A DNA stretch of 64,000 bases from Peterkaempfera bronchialis (GCF_003258605.2 NZ_CP031264.1:620001-684000); one strand, 5' to 3'; positions 1 to 7,958 are shown, counted from the first letter of the stretch. Numbers and translations are program-made. The notes: generated by a model not told the origin, from the letters alone.

Positions 1-747
1 CAGCTGGGCACCCATGCCGCCCTCGATCTCGCTGGCCCGGCCCAGCCGGGCGAGCACTCCGCCGTAGTGCAGTTGGGCCTCGACCACCCACTCCGCGCCG
101 CCGACGACCAGCCCGGCGGCGAGCGCCAGCAGCACGGCCGGGCGGCGGCGGCCGGGCAGCAGCAGCGCTGCGGCGGCGAGCGGCAGCACCAGCCATCCGG
201 CGTCGGGCGGGCGCATCAGCGCCACCAGGGCCGTCCCGGCCGCCAGGCCCGGCAGCGCCCAGCGGTCGGCGCGGTCGTGTACGGCGCGCAGGCAGCAGCC
301 CACGGCGGCCAGGGCACCGAAGGCGCTCCACAGGTTGGGCATCGCCGCCGGCCCGTAGAAGAGGGTGATCCACAGCCCGGCGAAGAGCACCCCCGCCAGG
401 GCGAGCACCCGGGTCGGCAGCAGCCGCCGCCACACCGCCAGGGTCGCGAACAGGGCGCACCCGGAGAGCAGCGCCAGGCAGATCCGCAGCACGGGTGTGG
501 CGGAGGTCAGCGCCGCCATGGGGGCGACCAGGTACGAGATCCCCCGGGCGCGCGGGGCGCTGAAGAACGCGGCGGGCACCCTAGGGTCCACCTGGCTCAC
601 ATAGATCGTCTCGTCCCAGCCGAGCCCGGTTCCCGGCACCACCAGGGCCAGCTGGGCGGCGGTGAAGGCGGCGGCGACGGCCGCGAGCCACCGCAGCCCC
701 GGTGCCCGCGCGCCGGGGGGCGGCGGTGGCGCCTGCGGTGGTGGCAT
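1..747 (-). CDS. GT-C-type membrane glycosyltransferase, C-terminus beyond window
   Basis: The first 249 codons of an integral membrane protein are present and the reading frame runs open off the left edge. The ATG at 747 sits 8 nt after GGAGG. A proline-rich cytoplasmic start is followed by a first membrane segment (about residues 19-38) and then GWDE (43-46). An acidic residue just after the first membrane helix is the hallmark of GT-C glycosyltransferases, which take sugars from polyprenyl-phosphate carriers outside the membrane. At least five more hydrophobic segments follow, with a family-like APRARGISYLVAP stretch in the first loop. This fits the ArnT/PMT-like membrane mannosyltransferases of actinomycetes, but acceptor and sugar cannot be told. 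Confidence 0.7.
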   Translation of the reverse strand, partial: MPPPQAPPPPPGARAPGLRWLAAVAAAFTAAQLALVVPGTGLGWDETIYVSQVDPRVPAAFFSAPRARGISYLVAPMAALTSATPVLRICLALLSGCALFATLAVWRRLLPTRVLALAGVLFAGLWITLFYGPAAMPNLWSAFGALAAVGCCLRAVHDRADRWALPGLAAGTALVALMRPPDAGWLVLPLAAAALLLPGRRRPAVLLALAAGLVVGGAEWVVEAQLHYGGVLARLGRASEIEGGMGAQL

Positions 748-1362
748 GGCCGGGTCCTCCAGGGAGCGGGGATGGTCGCGGGGCCCTGTGTCCGGGGCCG
801 GTGGGACGGGCGGCGTCCACGGACCATCAGAGCAACCGTGGCCCACGCTGACCAGCGCAAAGACCCCTCCGGGTGAACGCGGCGGCGCCGAGCCACACCC
901 ATGCGGCGGACGGAGGCACGGCGCGCAGCGGCATCACAAGCGGCGGCGCGGCTCAGGGCAGAACGGCACACAGCGGCGGCGGAGAGGCAGAACGGCGGCA
1001 GGACGAGCAGCAACGCAACGAGCGGCGGCACAGCAGCACGGCGAACAGCACCACGACGAGCAGCGGCACAGCAAACGCGTCAGGGCAGCGCAGCACGCGG
1101 CGGCGAGGCGCAGGGCAAGACAGCGCACATCAGCATGGCGAACGCCGCAGGGCAGCGCAGCGCGCGACGACGCGGGGAACGGCCGCGCCGGGGCGGGTGT
1201 ACCGGGCGGCTGGGCGGGCAGGCGGTCCCGGAACTCCCCGGCGAGGGCGGCCTGCCGTCCGCCGTGAAGACCGCGACCGTACCGCCCCGGGCTGCCGAAG
1301 CCCGCAGGGGCACCCGGCAGCGGCGGTGCCCGGGGGACCCACCCGATCGGAGATGAACGGCG
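748..1362. other. Divergent intergenic region with thymine-depleted tract
   Basis: No gene is recognised in these 615 bases between the divergent glycosyltransferase and DUF1918 genes. Positions 954-1079 contain no T on the + strand, and 954-1197 contain only three. The tract is built from irregular CAG/CGG/GCA-like words. Reading frames through it on both strands give only low-complexity R/A/G/Q or R/A/P protein and are not believed. Confidence 0.6.
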
Positions 1363-1572
1363 ATGAAGGCAAGCATCGGAGACCGGCTGGTCGTCGAGAG
1401 CCCCACGACGGGCGCCCAGCGGCGGGACGGCGAGATCGTCGGCCTGCACCACCCCGACGGCACCCCGCCCTACGACGTGCGCTGGTCCGACACCGGCCAT
1501 GTGTCGCTGGTCTTCCCCGGACCGGACGCGCACATCCACCGCTTCGCCGGGCAGACCGAGCAGCCTGCGTGA
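1363..1572 (+). CDS. DUF1918 domain protein
   Basis: A 69-residue protein made almost entirely of one DUF1918 domain, a small SH3-like fold common in actinobacteria and of unknown role. Family features are the start MKASIGDRLVVES, a central DGEIVGLHHPDG segment, PYDVRWSDTGHVSLVFPGPDA, and an acidic/aromatic end. The ATG at 1363 is preceded by GGAG about 11 nt upstream. It stands alone, with the neighbouring HTH-PNPOx gene converging from the right. Members often lie near stress genes, which agrees with the island that follows; this is inference. Confidence 0.85.
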   Translation: MKASIGDRLVVESPTTGAQRRDGEIVGLHHPDGTPPYDVRWSDTGHVSLVFPGPDAHIHRFAGQTEQPA

Positions 1573-1619
1573 ACCCGACGTAGCCCCGACGTGACCCCGA
1601 CGGGCCGCCGCCCGGACAT

Positions 1620-2318
1620 TCAGCCGGGCGGCGGCCCGCCGGTGCGGATGCGCCGCCCGGTGACCCGTTCCAGGCCGATCCGGATCCACATCGTTCCCTT
1701 GCTCCCGACCCAGGGCGGGGTACCGGCGCGCTCGGCGAGCCGGCGTACGGCGGCCGGGTCGGTGACCTGGACGCCGTGGCCCACCACCAGCACGCTCCAC
1801 CCCTCGCTCAGCGCCTCGTCCAGGTGGTCGACCTCGAAGGCGACCTCGGCTCCGGCGGCCCTGGCGGGGGTGGTGCCGGGGACGGTACGGAAGGCGACGG
1901 CGTCCCGGTCCACGGTGTAGTTCACCGGGACCGCGGCAGGCCCCTCAGGCGTCGTCACCACGACCCTGCCCACCCCCCGGGCGCCCAGCCGGGCGCGGCA
2001 CTCCTCGGGGTCGAGCCGCAGCAGCTCCGGGCGGGCGGCTGCCCAGCCGGCGCCCGGCGGCCGCCCGACATCCTCGCCCTGGAGTTCGGAGACGGTGCTC
2101 TCCAGGGCTCCGGCCAGCCGGAACATGCCCTCCCGGCTGGTGCCGACCGGCTGCTCCTCCAGGTACTCCAGGTAGCCGGGGGACATCCCGGCCCGGTGGG
2201 CGACCTGCGGAAGGCTGAGGCCGAGCTGCTCCCGGCGCCGGCGCAGCCGGTCGCCCAGGGAGCTGCCGTCGTGCTGTCCGCCGGGGCCCGCCCCGGCGGA
2301 CGGCGAAGTGCCGGACAT
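1620..2318 (-). CDS. HTH (XRE)-pyridoxamine 5'-phosphate oxidase-like fusion, copy 1
   Basis: A 232-residue fusion. Residues about 15-75 are an XRE helix-turn-helix (LGDRLRRRREQLGLSLPQVA, then GMSPGYLEYLEEQ). Residues about 90-220 are a split-barrel flavin domain of the PNPOx-like type (RGVGRVVVTT, VPVNYTVD, VAFEVDHLDEA, GWSVLVVGHG). Proteins of this build are probably flavin- or nucleotide-sensing regulators or oxidoreductases; the ligand is unknown. The ATG at 2318 is used; an in-frame GTG at 2327 is also possible. A close paralogue lies at 7218-7958. It is downstream of hsp20 on the same strand, with a strong hairpin between them. Confidence 0.85.
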   Translation of the reverse strand: MSGTSPSAGAGPGGQHDGSSLGDRLRRRREQLGLSLPQVAHRAGMSPGYLEYLEEQPVGTSREGMFRLAGALESTVSELQGEDVGRPPGAGWAAARPELLRLDPEECRARLGARGVGRVVVTTPEGPAAVPVNYTVDRDAVAFRTVPGTTPARAAGAEVAFEVDHLDEALSEGWSVLVVGHGVQVTDPAAVRRLAERAGTPPWVGSKGTMWIRIGLERVTGRRIRTGGPPPG

Positions 2319-2345
2319 GGGCTCCACCTCTCCTCCCCCGCCGCT

Positions 2346-2373
2346 GCGGAGTGCCCCGGCCGGGGCACTCCGC
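2346..2373. terminator. Perfect 28-bp palindrome between hsp20 and HTH-PNPOx
   Basis: GCGGAGTGCCCCGG and its exact reverse complement meet without a loop base. It lies 40 nt after the hsp20 stop and 28 nt before the next start. It may be a factor-independent terminator without a T-run, as is usual in Streptomyces, or an operator for the HTH protein encoded next to it. Confidence 0.6.
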
Positions 2374-2412
2374 TACGGCCGGGGGCCATGACCCTGGATC
2401 GGTCGGCCGGGG

Positions 2413-2841
2413 TCACTCCGTATGGGTGACCTTGATGCGGCGGGCCTCCTTCTTGGCCTCGCCCAGCCCGACGCTGACGGTGAGGATGCCGGCGTTGTAG
2501 TCGGCCTGGATGTCGTCCTCCTTGGCGCCGGCCGGGAGCGCCACGGTGCGGGTGAAGGAGCCGTAGCGAAACTCGGAGCGGTGCTTCTCCTGGGTCTCCT
2601 CGGTGCGCTCCGCCCGGATGGTGAGCATGCCGTCCTGGACGGTGATGTCCAGGTCCTTGCCGGGGTCGATGCCGGGGATCTCGGCCCTGACGAGATACCG
2701 GTCGCCCTCGGGGTACTCCTCGATCCGCACGGTGTAGAGGTCGGCCATGGCGGGCCAGGCCAGTCGGGACGGGAAGGACTCGAACCACTCGGGCAGGTCG
2801 GGGAAGAGCGACCGGCCCTGCCGACGTGCGGGAATGGCCAT
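2413..2841 (-). CDS. Hsp20/alpha-crystallin small heat shock protein
   Basis: A 142-residue ATP-independent holdase that binds unfolding proteins in the cytoplasm. The N-terminal part has the WFESFPSR-type hydrophobic segment; the alpha-crystallin domain spans about 40-135, with AEIPGIDPGKDLDITVQDG and RTVALPAGAKEDDIQADYNAG followed by the ILTVSV strand; a short basic tail ends the protein. ATG 2841 is preferred over GTG 2844 because GGAGG lies 7 nt upstream. Its mycobacterial counterpart Acr (HspX) is a central DosR-regulon protein, and the neighbours here suggest a similar setting. No HAIR-type (HspR) repeat was recognised upstream. Confidence 0.93.
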   Translation of the reverse strand: MAIPARRQGRSLFPDLPEWFESFPSRLAWPAMADLYTVRIEEYPEGDRYLVRAEIPGIDPGKDLDITVQDGMLTIRAERTEETQEKHRSEFRYGSFTRTVALPAGAKEDDIQADYNAGILTVSVGLGEAKKEARRIKVTHTE

Positions 2842-2926
2842 CACAACACCTCCACGGTGTGTCGACGCGTTCGGACTCTTCCAGTGGACTCCTCAGCTGC
2901 GGCTGGGGCCAGTTCGGAACCTCTGC

Positions 2927-3541
2927 TCAGTCGGCCGCCTCGGCCAGCCAGAGGTCGGGGCCGAAGACCTCGTACCGGATGGCGCGGGCGGGCACTCCGG
3001 CCGCGAGCAGCGCGGCGCGCGCCGTGCGCATGAACGGCAGCGGGCCGCAGAGGTAGACCGAGGCGTCGGCGGGGAGGTCGATGCCGTCCAGGTCCATCGG
3101 GCCGGTGCGGGCTTCGGGCTCCTCCGGGCCGGGCTGCTCGTACCAGAAGACCGCGTCTCCGTCGTGCAGCCGCTCCAGGGCGGCGCGGACGTCGGTGCGC
3201 AGGGCGTGGTCGGCGGGTGACCGGTCGGCGTGCAGGGCCAGGACCGGGCGGGTGGAGCCGGTGGCCGCGAGGTGTTCCAGCATGGCGGCCATCGGGGTGA
3301 CGCCGACCCCGGCGGAGACCAGCACCAGGGGGGTGTCGGCGTCGTCGAGCACCACGTCACCGTAGGGCGGGGAGAGGGTGAGCGTGTCGCCGGTGCGCAC
3401 CTGCCGGTGGAGCAGGGTGGAGACCTCGCCGTCGGGGGCGCCGCCCGCGCCGGTGACGCGTTTGACGGTGATCCGGCGCAGCTCCTGGCCGGGGGCGGTG
3501 GAGAGGCTGTACTGGCGCAGCTGGTGCACGCCGTCGGGCAT
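2927..3541 (-). pseudogene. Flavohemoprotein reductase part, globin domain missing
   Basis: The translated 204 residues match the FAD/NAD(P)H-binding half of flavohemoglobin nitric oxide dioxygenase: RQYSLS (FAD isoalloxazine motif), VSAGVGVTPM (NAD-binding glycine loop), YLCGPLPFM and the C-terminal YEVFGPDLWL. The haem-binding globin domain and the first strands of the FAD barrel are absent. Just upstream the frame still reads HVSVRVR, a normal beginning for this domain, but runs into unrelated sequence and then the universal stress gene. No good ribosome binding site precedes ATG 3541. It is most likely a 5'-truncated remnant; a free-standing reductase is less likely. Confidence 0.65.
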
Positions 3542-3727
3542 CCGGACCCGGACGGAGACGTGATCACTGCGGCGGATTCGGCGGAGAGCATGGATCGGTC
3601 CCCCTGGGAGGCAGAGGCGGCAGCGGATTCCCGGCCGCCGAGGTGCGGCCGGGGCTGGTGCGGCGGAGCAGAGAGAGAGGAGTCCTGCCGGGGCTGGGCA
3701 CGGCAGGACGTCCCCGGGCCGGTGGGG

Positions 3728-4594
3728 TCAGTCGTGCGGGACGACGGCCACCGGGCAGTGCGCGAAGTGCAGCGCGGCATGCGCGACCGGCCCGACCCGC
3801 ATCGTCAGGGCCGGGCGGCGCACCCGGCGGCCGACCACCAGCAGCCCGGCACCGGCGGCAGCCCGGACCAGCACCTCGCCCCGGGCGCCCGACTCCACCT
3901 GCTCCACCACCTCCACCTGCGGGTACTTCTCCCGCCAGGGGGTCAGTGCCTCGGTCAGCGCGGCGCGCTCGCTCTCCTCCTGGCCGTCGACGGGGTCCAG
4001 GCCCACCGCGCCGTATCCGTAGACCGGCGGCAGGCTCCACGCCCGTACGGCGCGCAGCGCGGCGCCTCTGACCGCCGCCGCGGTGAAGGCGAAGTCCAGC
4101 AGGGCGGGGGCCGGGTCCTGGTAGCCCTTGACGCCGACCACGACCTCGTTCCCGGCGCCGTCGGCCGGCCTGCCGCCGTCGGTGCGCACCATCACCACCG
4201 GCCCGGCGGCGCGGGCCAGCAGCTGGGAGCCGAGCGAGCCGAGCATAAAGCCCGCCACGGCGCCGTACCCATGGGAGCCCAGCACCAGCAGCTCCGACTC
4301 CTCCGACTGGGCCAGCAGCACCGTGGCCGCCGCCCCCTCGGTCTCCTCCACCGAGTCGACCGCCAGTTCGGGGTAGCACTCCCGCAGGGCCGCCGCCGTC
4401 TCACGCAGCAGGCGGCCCGACCAGTGCTCCCGGGTCTCCTCGTCCTGCACCGAGGGGCCGATCTGCGGCCGGGCGTTCCAGGAGTGGACGAGCCGCAGCG
4501 GCAGTCGGCGGCGCAGGGCTTCGCGGGCCGCCCAGTCCGCGGCGGCCAGGCTCTCGGGAGAGCCGTCGATGCCGACGGTCACGGGTCGCAGCAT
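3728..4594 (-). CDS. Universal stress protein, two UspA domains
   Basis: A 288-residue tandem universal stress protein. Domain 1 (about 1-145) begins VTVGIDGSPESLAAADWA and carries the ATP-binding G-2X-G-9X-G-S pattern in GSHGYGAVAGFMLGSLGS. Domain 2 (about 150-288) begins VVVGVKG; its loop VGRRVRRPALTMRVGPVA lacks the middle glycine, so ATP binding by this half is doubtful. ATG 4594 has GGAGG about 10 nt upstream. Tandem USPs are the most frequent members of the mycobacterial and Streptomyces DosR regulons, and a degenerate DosR-like box lies about 100 bp upstream at 4693-4706. Confidence 0.92.
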   Translation of the reverse strand: MLRPVTVGIDGSPESLAAADWAAREALRRRLPLRLVHSWNARPQIGPSVQDEETREHWSGRLLRETAAALRECYPELAVDSVEETEGAAATVLLAQSEESELLVLGSHGYGAVAGFMLGSLGSQLLARAAGPVVMVRTDGGRPADGAGNEVVVGVKGYQDPAPALLDFAFTAAAVRGAALRAVRAWSLPPVYGYGAVGLDPVDGQEESERAALTEALTPWREKYPQVEVVEQVESGARGEVLVRAAAGAGLLVVGRRVRRPALTMRVGPVAHAALHFAHCPVAVVPHD

Positions 4595-4692
4595 GGGGGA
4601 GAACCTCCGGTGTCGGACACGGCCCGGTGCGGACCCGCTGCCCGCCCGGCCTGGCACCCCACAATCTGCCCGCACCCGGGGCTCCTCCGGCA

Positions 4693-4706
4693 GGGCCACA
4701 GGTCCC
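4693..4706. promoter_or_regulatory. Possible degenerate DosR-like box upstream of USP
   Basis: GGGCCA-CA-GGTCCC has the 6-2-6 layout of a DosR/DevR box, with a good right arm and two mismatches in the left. It lies 99-112 bp upstream of the USP start, a usual distance for such activator sites. Weak on its own; supported only by the gene type. Confidence 0.3.
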
Positions 4707-4832
4707 GACCTGACGCCCACCCGGCCCGTGCCCGGTCCGCCGCCGCGCCGGGCGAAGGCCCCCGCCCGTCCCGGCGCTGGGACGGGCGCCGGGACGGGGT
4801 TCCGGGCGGGGGTTCCGGGCGGGGTCGGGGGG

Positions 4833-5846
4833 TCAGTCGGGGAGGTCGGCGAGCACGTCGGCGGGGGTGCGCCGGGGGGTGGCCGGGCGGGTGGTGCCGT
4901 AGCCGAAGCGGATCAGCATCTGGACGTGCAGGTGCTGGTCGCGGGCCGGGTCGCGCAGTGCCCAGCGCAGGTCGGGCCACTCCAGGGCCTGATGGAAGAG
5001 CGAGGTGCGGACGCCGGCGGCCGTGGCGAGCAGCAGGACGTGTTCCAGGGCCTGCCCGGCGCGCAGCCAGTCGGCGCGGGTGTCATGGGCGGTGGCCAGC
5101 ACGGCGACGGTGGGGGTGGTCTCGAAGGGGGCGGCGGGGAGCAGGCCCGGGGACCGCAGGGCGCTGAAGTCGCGCATCGGCAGTCGGCCTGCGGAGTCCT
5201 GCGGGCCCAGGGCGCTGCCCGGGATGCCGTAGGGGCTGCCCGCAGGGCCGCTGATCGCCCGTCGGCTCTCGGCGCTGCGGTCGTCGTCGCGGGTGTTGCG
5301 CTGTTCGGCGCGGCGGGTGAGGTGGAGCAGGCGCACGGTCTCCTGGCGGTCCGGGGTGTAGAGGACTGTGCCGCCGATGTGGGCGGCGTCGGCGAGTTCG
5401 CCGAGGAGCTGCGGGGGCACCCGGTGGTCGGCGAAGGGCAGCCGGCTGGTGTGGCGGCGCCAGAGGGCGTCGTACAGCGCCTGGTGGCGGCCCCGGGCGC
5501 GGGGCGGCAGCGCGGTGAGCCGGACGGCGGCCAGCAGGGTGGGGTCGGCGGGTTCGGGGAGCAGCCGGACGCGGGCGGCTCGGCCGAGGTGGCGGGCGGC
5601 GACGCGGAGGTTGAAGACGGCGGCGCCGACGGAGAGGTACAGGGCCCGGCCCACGGGGTCGGTGTGCCGGGGGTTGCGGACGTGGTCGCTGTGGACGGCG
5701 AGGGTCGCGGTGTCCGGGTCGTACTGGAAGCGCCAGGGCTGGGTGTTGTGGATGGAGGGTGCGGCGACGGCCGCCGCGACGAGCCTCTCCAGGGTCGCCG
5801 CGTCAAGGGCGAGGGCGGCGGGGGCGGGGACAGTGGTGATGGACAC
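4833..5846 (-). CDS. Acg-family FMN-binding nitroreductase-like protein
   Basis: A 337-residue member of the Acg (Rv2032-like) family, two fused nitroreductase folds that bind FMN and in mycobacteria are thought to sequester flavin during dormancy. Family marks are LVAAAVAAPSIHNTQPWRF near the N-terminus, VGRALYLSVGAAVFNLRVA, the RHTSRLPF segment, and DWLRAGQALEHVLLLATAAG in the C-terminal half. The GTG at 5846 has GAGGAGG close upstream, so the longer proline-rich N-terminus that is also open (to 5954) is not used. It follows narJ on the same strand after 104 bp. Acg homologues are typical DosR targets. Confidence 0.88.
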   Translation of the reverse strand: MSITTVPAPAALALDAATLERLVAAAVAAPSIHNTQPWRFQYDPDTATLAVHSDHVRNPRHTDPVGRALYLSVGAAVFNLRVAARHLGRAARVRLLPEPADPTLLAAVRLTALPPRARGRHQALYDALWRRHTSRLPFADHRVPPQLLGELADAAHIGGTVLYTPDRQETVRLLHLTRRAEQRNTRDDDRSAESRRAISGPAGSPYGIPGSALGPQDSAGRLPMRDFSALRSPGLLPAAPFETTPTVAVLATAHDTRADWLRAGQALEHVLLLATAAGVRTSLFHQALEWPDLRWALRDPARDQHLHVQMLIRFGYGTTRPATPRRTPADVLADLPD

Positions 5847-5950
5847 GGTTCCTCCTCGGGCTCCGGCGCGCGGGTGCGGTCGGGCGGATCGGGCCAGTCG
5901 CGGCGGCGGGGGCGGGTCGGGGGGCGGGGGTCGGCCGGCACAGTCGGCGT

Positions 5951-6592
5951 TCATCGGGATGCCTCTCCGGTGAGGAGCGGCAGGGTGTGGCCGGGCCGGG
6001 CGGGCGGCAGTGGGGCCGCGAGGTCGGCGTCGGTGGGCGGCGGCAGCAGGGTGAGCAGGGCGGCGAGCACATGCCGGTAGGGCGAGTTGACGGCGTTGAG
6101 GACGTGCCGGATCAGCTCCAGCCCCCGGCGGTGGCGGCGCAGCGGTGCCTCTCCGGTGCTGGGTCCGGCCAGGGCGGCGAACTCCAGCACCGCCGGGAGG
6201 TGGTCGGGGAGTTCGCCGGCGGCGGTGTTCCAGCCGGCGGCCCGGTAGCCCTGGGCGAGGGCGAGCAGGGCCATGCCTCGGCGGCGGGGGTCGCCGTGCA
6301 GATAGGAGGTGAGGTGGAGGCTGGACATCCGACGCGGGTCGAAGACGTCGATGTGGTGGCGCTCCAGGTCCTCGGGGTCGGTGGTGTCGAACCAGCGGGC
6401 GAAGACGACGAGTTCACCGGCGGCGGGGGTGGCGGTGAGGTTGGCGGTGGAGGCGGCCAGGGCGGGCCGGACGGCGGCGAGTTCGGCGTCCGGGTACTGG
6501 AGGAAGAGCGAGCAGAGCCGGAGCAGCAGGGCGCGTTCGGCCGCCTGCTCGGGGCAGCCGGAAGTGCGGGTGGGGCTGGACTGCGGGGTCAC
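5951..6592 (-). CDS. narJ: NarJ-type nitrate reductase assembly chaperone, solitary
   Basis: A 213-residue protein of the NarJ family, cytoplasmic chaperones that bind apo-NarG during molybdenum cofactor insertion. Typical features are LLLRLCSLFLQYPDAEL, the central VFARWFDTTDPEDLERHHIDVFD with the next RMSSLHLTSYLHGDPRRRG, and PDHLPAVLEFAAL. GTG 6592 follows AGAGGA. In Streptomyces narJ normally sits inside narGHJI; here neither narG, narH nor narI is within 6 kb on either side, so the gene either serves an operon elsewhere or is a leftover. The Acg gene lies directly downstream. Confidence 0.88.
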   Translation of the reverse strand: MTPQSSPTRTSGCPEQAAERALLLRLCSLFLQYPDAELAAVRPALAASTANLTATPAAGELVVFARWFDTTDPEDLERHHIDVFDPRRMSSLHLTSYLHGDPRRRGMALLALAQGYRAAGWNTAAGELPDHLPAVLEFAALAGPSTGEAPLRRHRRGLELIRHVLNAVNSPYRHVLAALLTLLPPPTDADLAAPLPPARPGHTLPLLTGEASR

Positions 6593-6800
6593 TGGTGTCC
6601 TCTGGCCGGGGAGTCGGTGCACCTGTGGGGGTGGCGCGGGGCGGGCGGGCCGCGCCGCGCCGCCCGTCGGCACCTCGCCCCGGTCCGGTAAGCGCCCAGC
6701 AGCCGGCGGCCACCCCTGCCCGGTGTGGCCGCTGGCCTGACCTGCGGTTGTCCCGTTCTCCATGGGTCGAACGCTAGAGGTGCGGCCCGGCAGCGCGGGA

Positions 6801-6815
6801 GGGACCAACGGACCC
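6801..6815. promoter_or_regulatory. Imperfect DosR-like inverted repeat upstream of narJ
   Basis: GGGACC-AAC-GGACCC: the left arm matches the box arm seen at 10596, the right arm matches 5 of 6, and the spacer is one base longer than usual. About 210 bp upstream of narJ. Suggestive only. Confidence 0.25.
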
Positions 6816-6966
6816 CTCCCGGCCGCCCCCCGGCCCCGACCACCCCGCCGACCACGGTCCGCTGGTCCCACCGTCCGCAGGCGCACAGCGGGGGCGGTCT
6901 CGAATGGGTCAGCGGGGAGGCACTGGCCGTCTGCCCGGGGCACGGCCCGGCCAGCCTTCGAGGCGA

Positions 6967-7210
6967 CGGGAGGACGGCACAGGGCCACGGGCACGGCGAG
7001 ACCACCGACGCCCCCACCCGACCCACGCCCAACACGCACCACCAGACGACGGGGCGACGGGGCGACGGGGCGACGGGGCGACGGGGCGACGGGGCGACGG
7101 GGCGACGGGGCGACGGACAAGGCGAGACCACCGACACCCCCCATCACACAACCACCCCACCCGCGCCCAGCACACACCACCAAGCGACGGAAGGACGGCA
7201 CAAGGCGGGG
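6967..7210. repeat. Duplicated block around 8-bp tandem repeat (CGACGGGG)n
   Basis: CGACGGGG is repeated eight times perfectly at 7047-7110, with a partial ninth to 7116. On both sides lie diverged copies of one block: GGCGAGACCACCGAC at about 6993 and again at 7120, GCACCACCAGACGACGG at 7036 versus ACACCACCAAGCGACGG further right, and GGAGGACGGCACA near 6972 versus GGAAGGACGGCACA near 7190. The whole looks like a segmental duplication with slipped-strand expansion in the middle. Confidence 0.85.
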
Positions 7211-7217
7211 GTGGACG

Positions 7218-7958
7218 TCAGGTGGTGCGGATGATGCGGCCGCTGAGGCGGGTGGGGGTGATGCGGATCCACAGGGGGCGGTCGCCGCCGGCCCAGGGGC
7301 GGGGGGTGGCGCGGGCGGCGATGCGGTGGATCTCGTCGGGGTCGGTGACATGCTCGGCGGGGCCGTTGGCAAGCACGCTCCACCCCTGGCTGAGCGCATC
7401 GTCGATCCGGTCGACCTGGAAGGCGACCTCCTGGCGGATCGCGCCGGCGGGGGCCGCGCCGGGGCCGGTGCGGTAGACGATGCAGTCGCCGACGACGGCG
7501 TAGTTGACCGGGAGGACGTCGATGCCCAGGTCGGTGGTGAAGGCCACCCGGCCGACGCCGCGCGAGGAGAGCCGCGCCCGGCACTCCTCGGGGGTGAGTT
7601 CGGCGAACTCGGGGCCGGTGGCGGGCCCGGACCGGCCGGGCGGGAGGTCGACGTCACCGCCGCGCAACTGTTCGGCGGTGGTCTCCAGGGCGCCGGCGAG
7701 CCGGGTCAGGGCGCCGGGCTCGATCTGGGCCGGCCGCTCCTCGACGTACTGGAGGTAGCGGGCCGCCATCCCGGCCCGGGCCGCGACCTGCTCCCGGCTG
7801 AGTCCCAGCTGGCTGCGCCGCAGGGCGGCGCGGCGGCCGATGTCGCCGGGCTGCGCCGCATGTGCCCGACGGTTCGGCTGGTCGAGCTGGTCGAGCTGGT
7901 CGTTCCGGTCCTGCCGGTCGCGCTGATCCTGCTGATGCTGCTGGTCGTGCTGGGACAC
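7218..7958 (-). CDS. HTH (XRE)-pyridoxamine 5'-phosphate oxidase-like fusion, copy 2
   Basis: A 246-residue paralogue of the protein at 1620-2318. Residues about 1-30 form a Q/D/R-rich tail of DQxxQD-like units, encoded partly by GCTGGTCGA 9-bp repeats. The HTH follows (GDIGRRAALRRSQLGLSREQV, read as two pieces around the helix start, then AGMAARYLQYVEERP), and the split barrel covers about 100-240 (SSRGVGRVAFTT, VLPVNYAVVGDCIVYRT, QVDRIDDALSQGWSVLANG). GTG 7958 has GGAGG 9 nt upstream. Copy 2 is about as close to copy 1 in the flavin domain as in the HTH, suggesting old duplication rather than separate fusions. Confidence 0.85.
   Translation of the reverse strand: MSQHDQQHQQDQRDRQDRNDQLDQLDQPNRRAHAAQPGDIGRRAALRRSQLGLSREQVAARAGMAARYLQYVEERPAQIEPGALTRLAGALETTAEQLRGGDVDLPPGRSGPATGPEFAELTPEECRARLSSRGVGRVAFTTDLGIDVLPVNYAVVGDCIVYRTGPGAAPAGAIRQEVAFQVDRIDDALSQGWSVLANGPAEHVTDPDEIHRIAARATPRPWAGGDRPLWIRITPTRLSGRIIRTT

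Larger units (their letters stand above)
6593..7217. other. Intergenic region upstream of narJ with nested repeats
   Basis: No gene is recognised in 625 bases. The part next to narJ should hold its promoter and contains an imperfect DosR-like element at 6801-6815. The distal half is a duplicated block with an embedded 8-bp tandem repeat (separate entry). Open frames through it are only repeat translations such as SPRRPVAP. Confidence 0.6.

Noticed and set aside
873-1583. Long + frame overlapping the T-poor tract and the DUF1918 gene
   Set aside because: Product is low-complexity R/A/G/Q, has no family features and overlaps the well-supported DUF1918 gene in another frame.
7047-7116. Possible CRISPR array
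   Set aside because: Units are 8 bp, contiguous and without spacers; no cas genes in the window.
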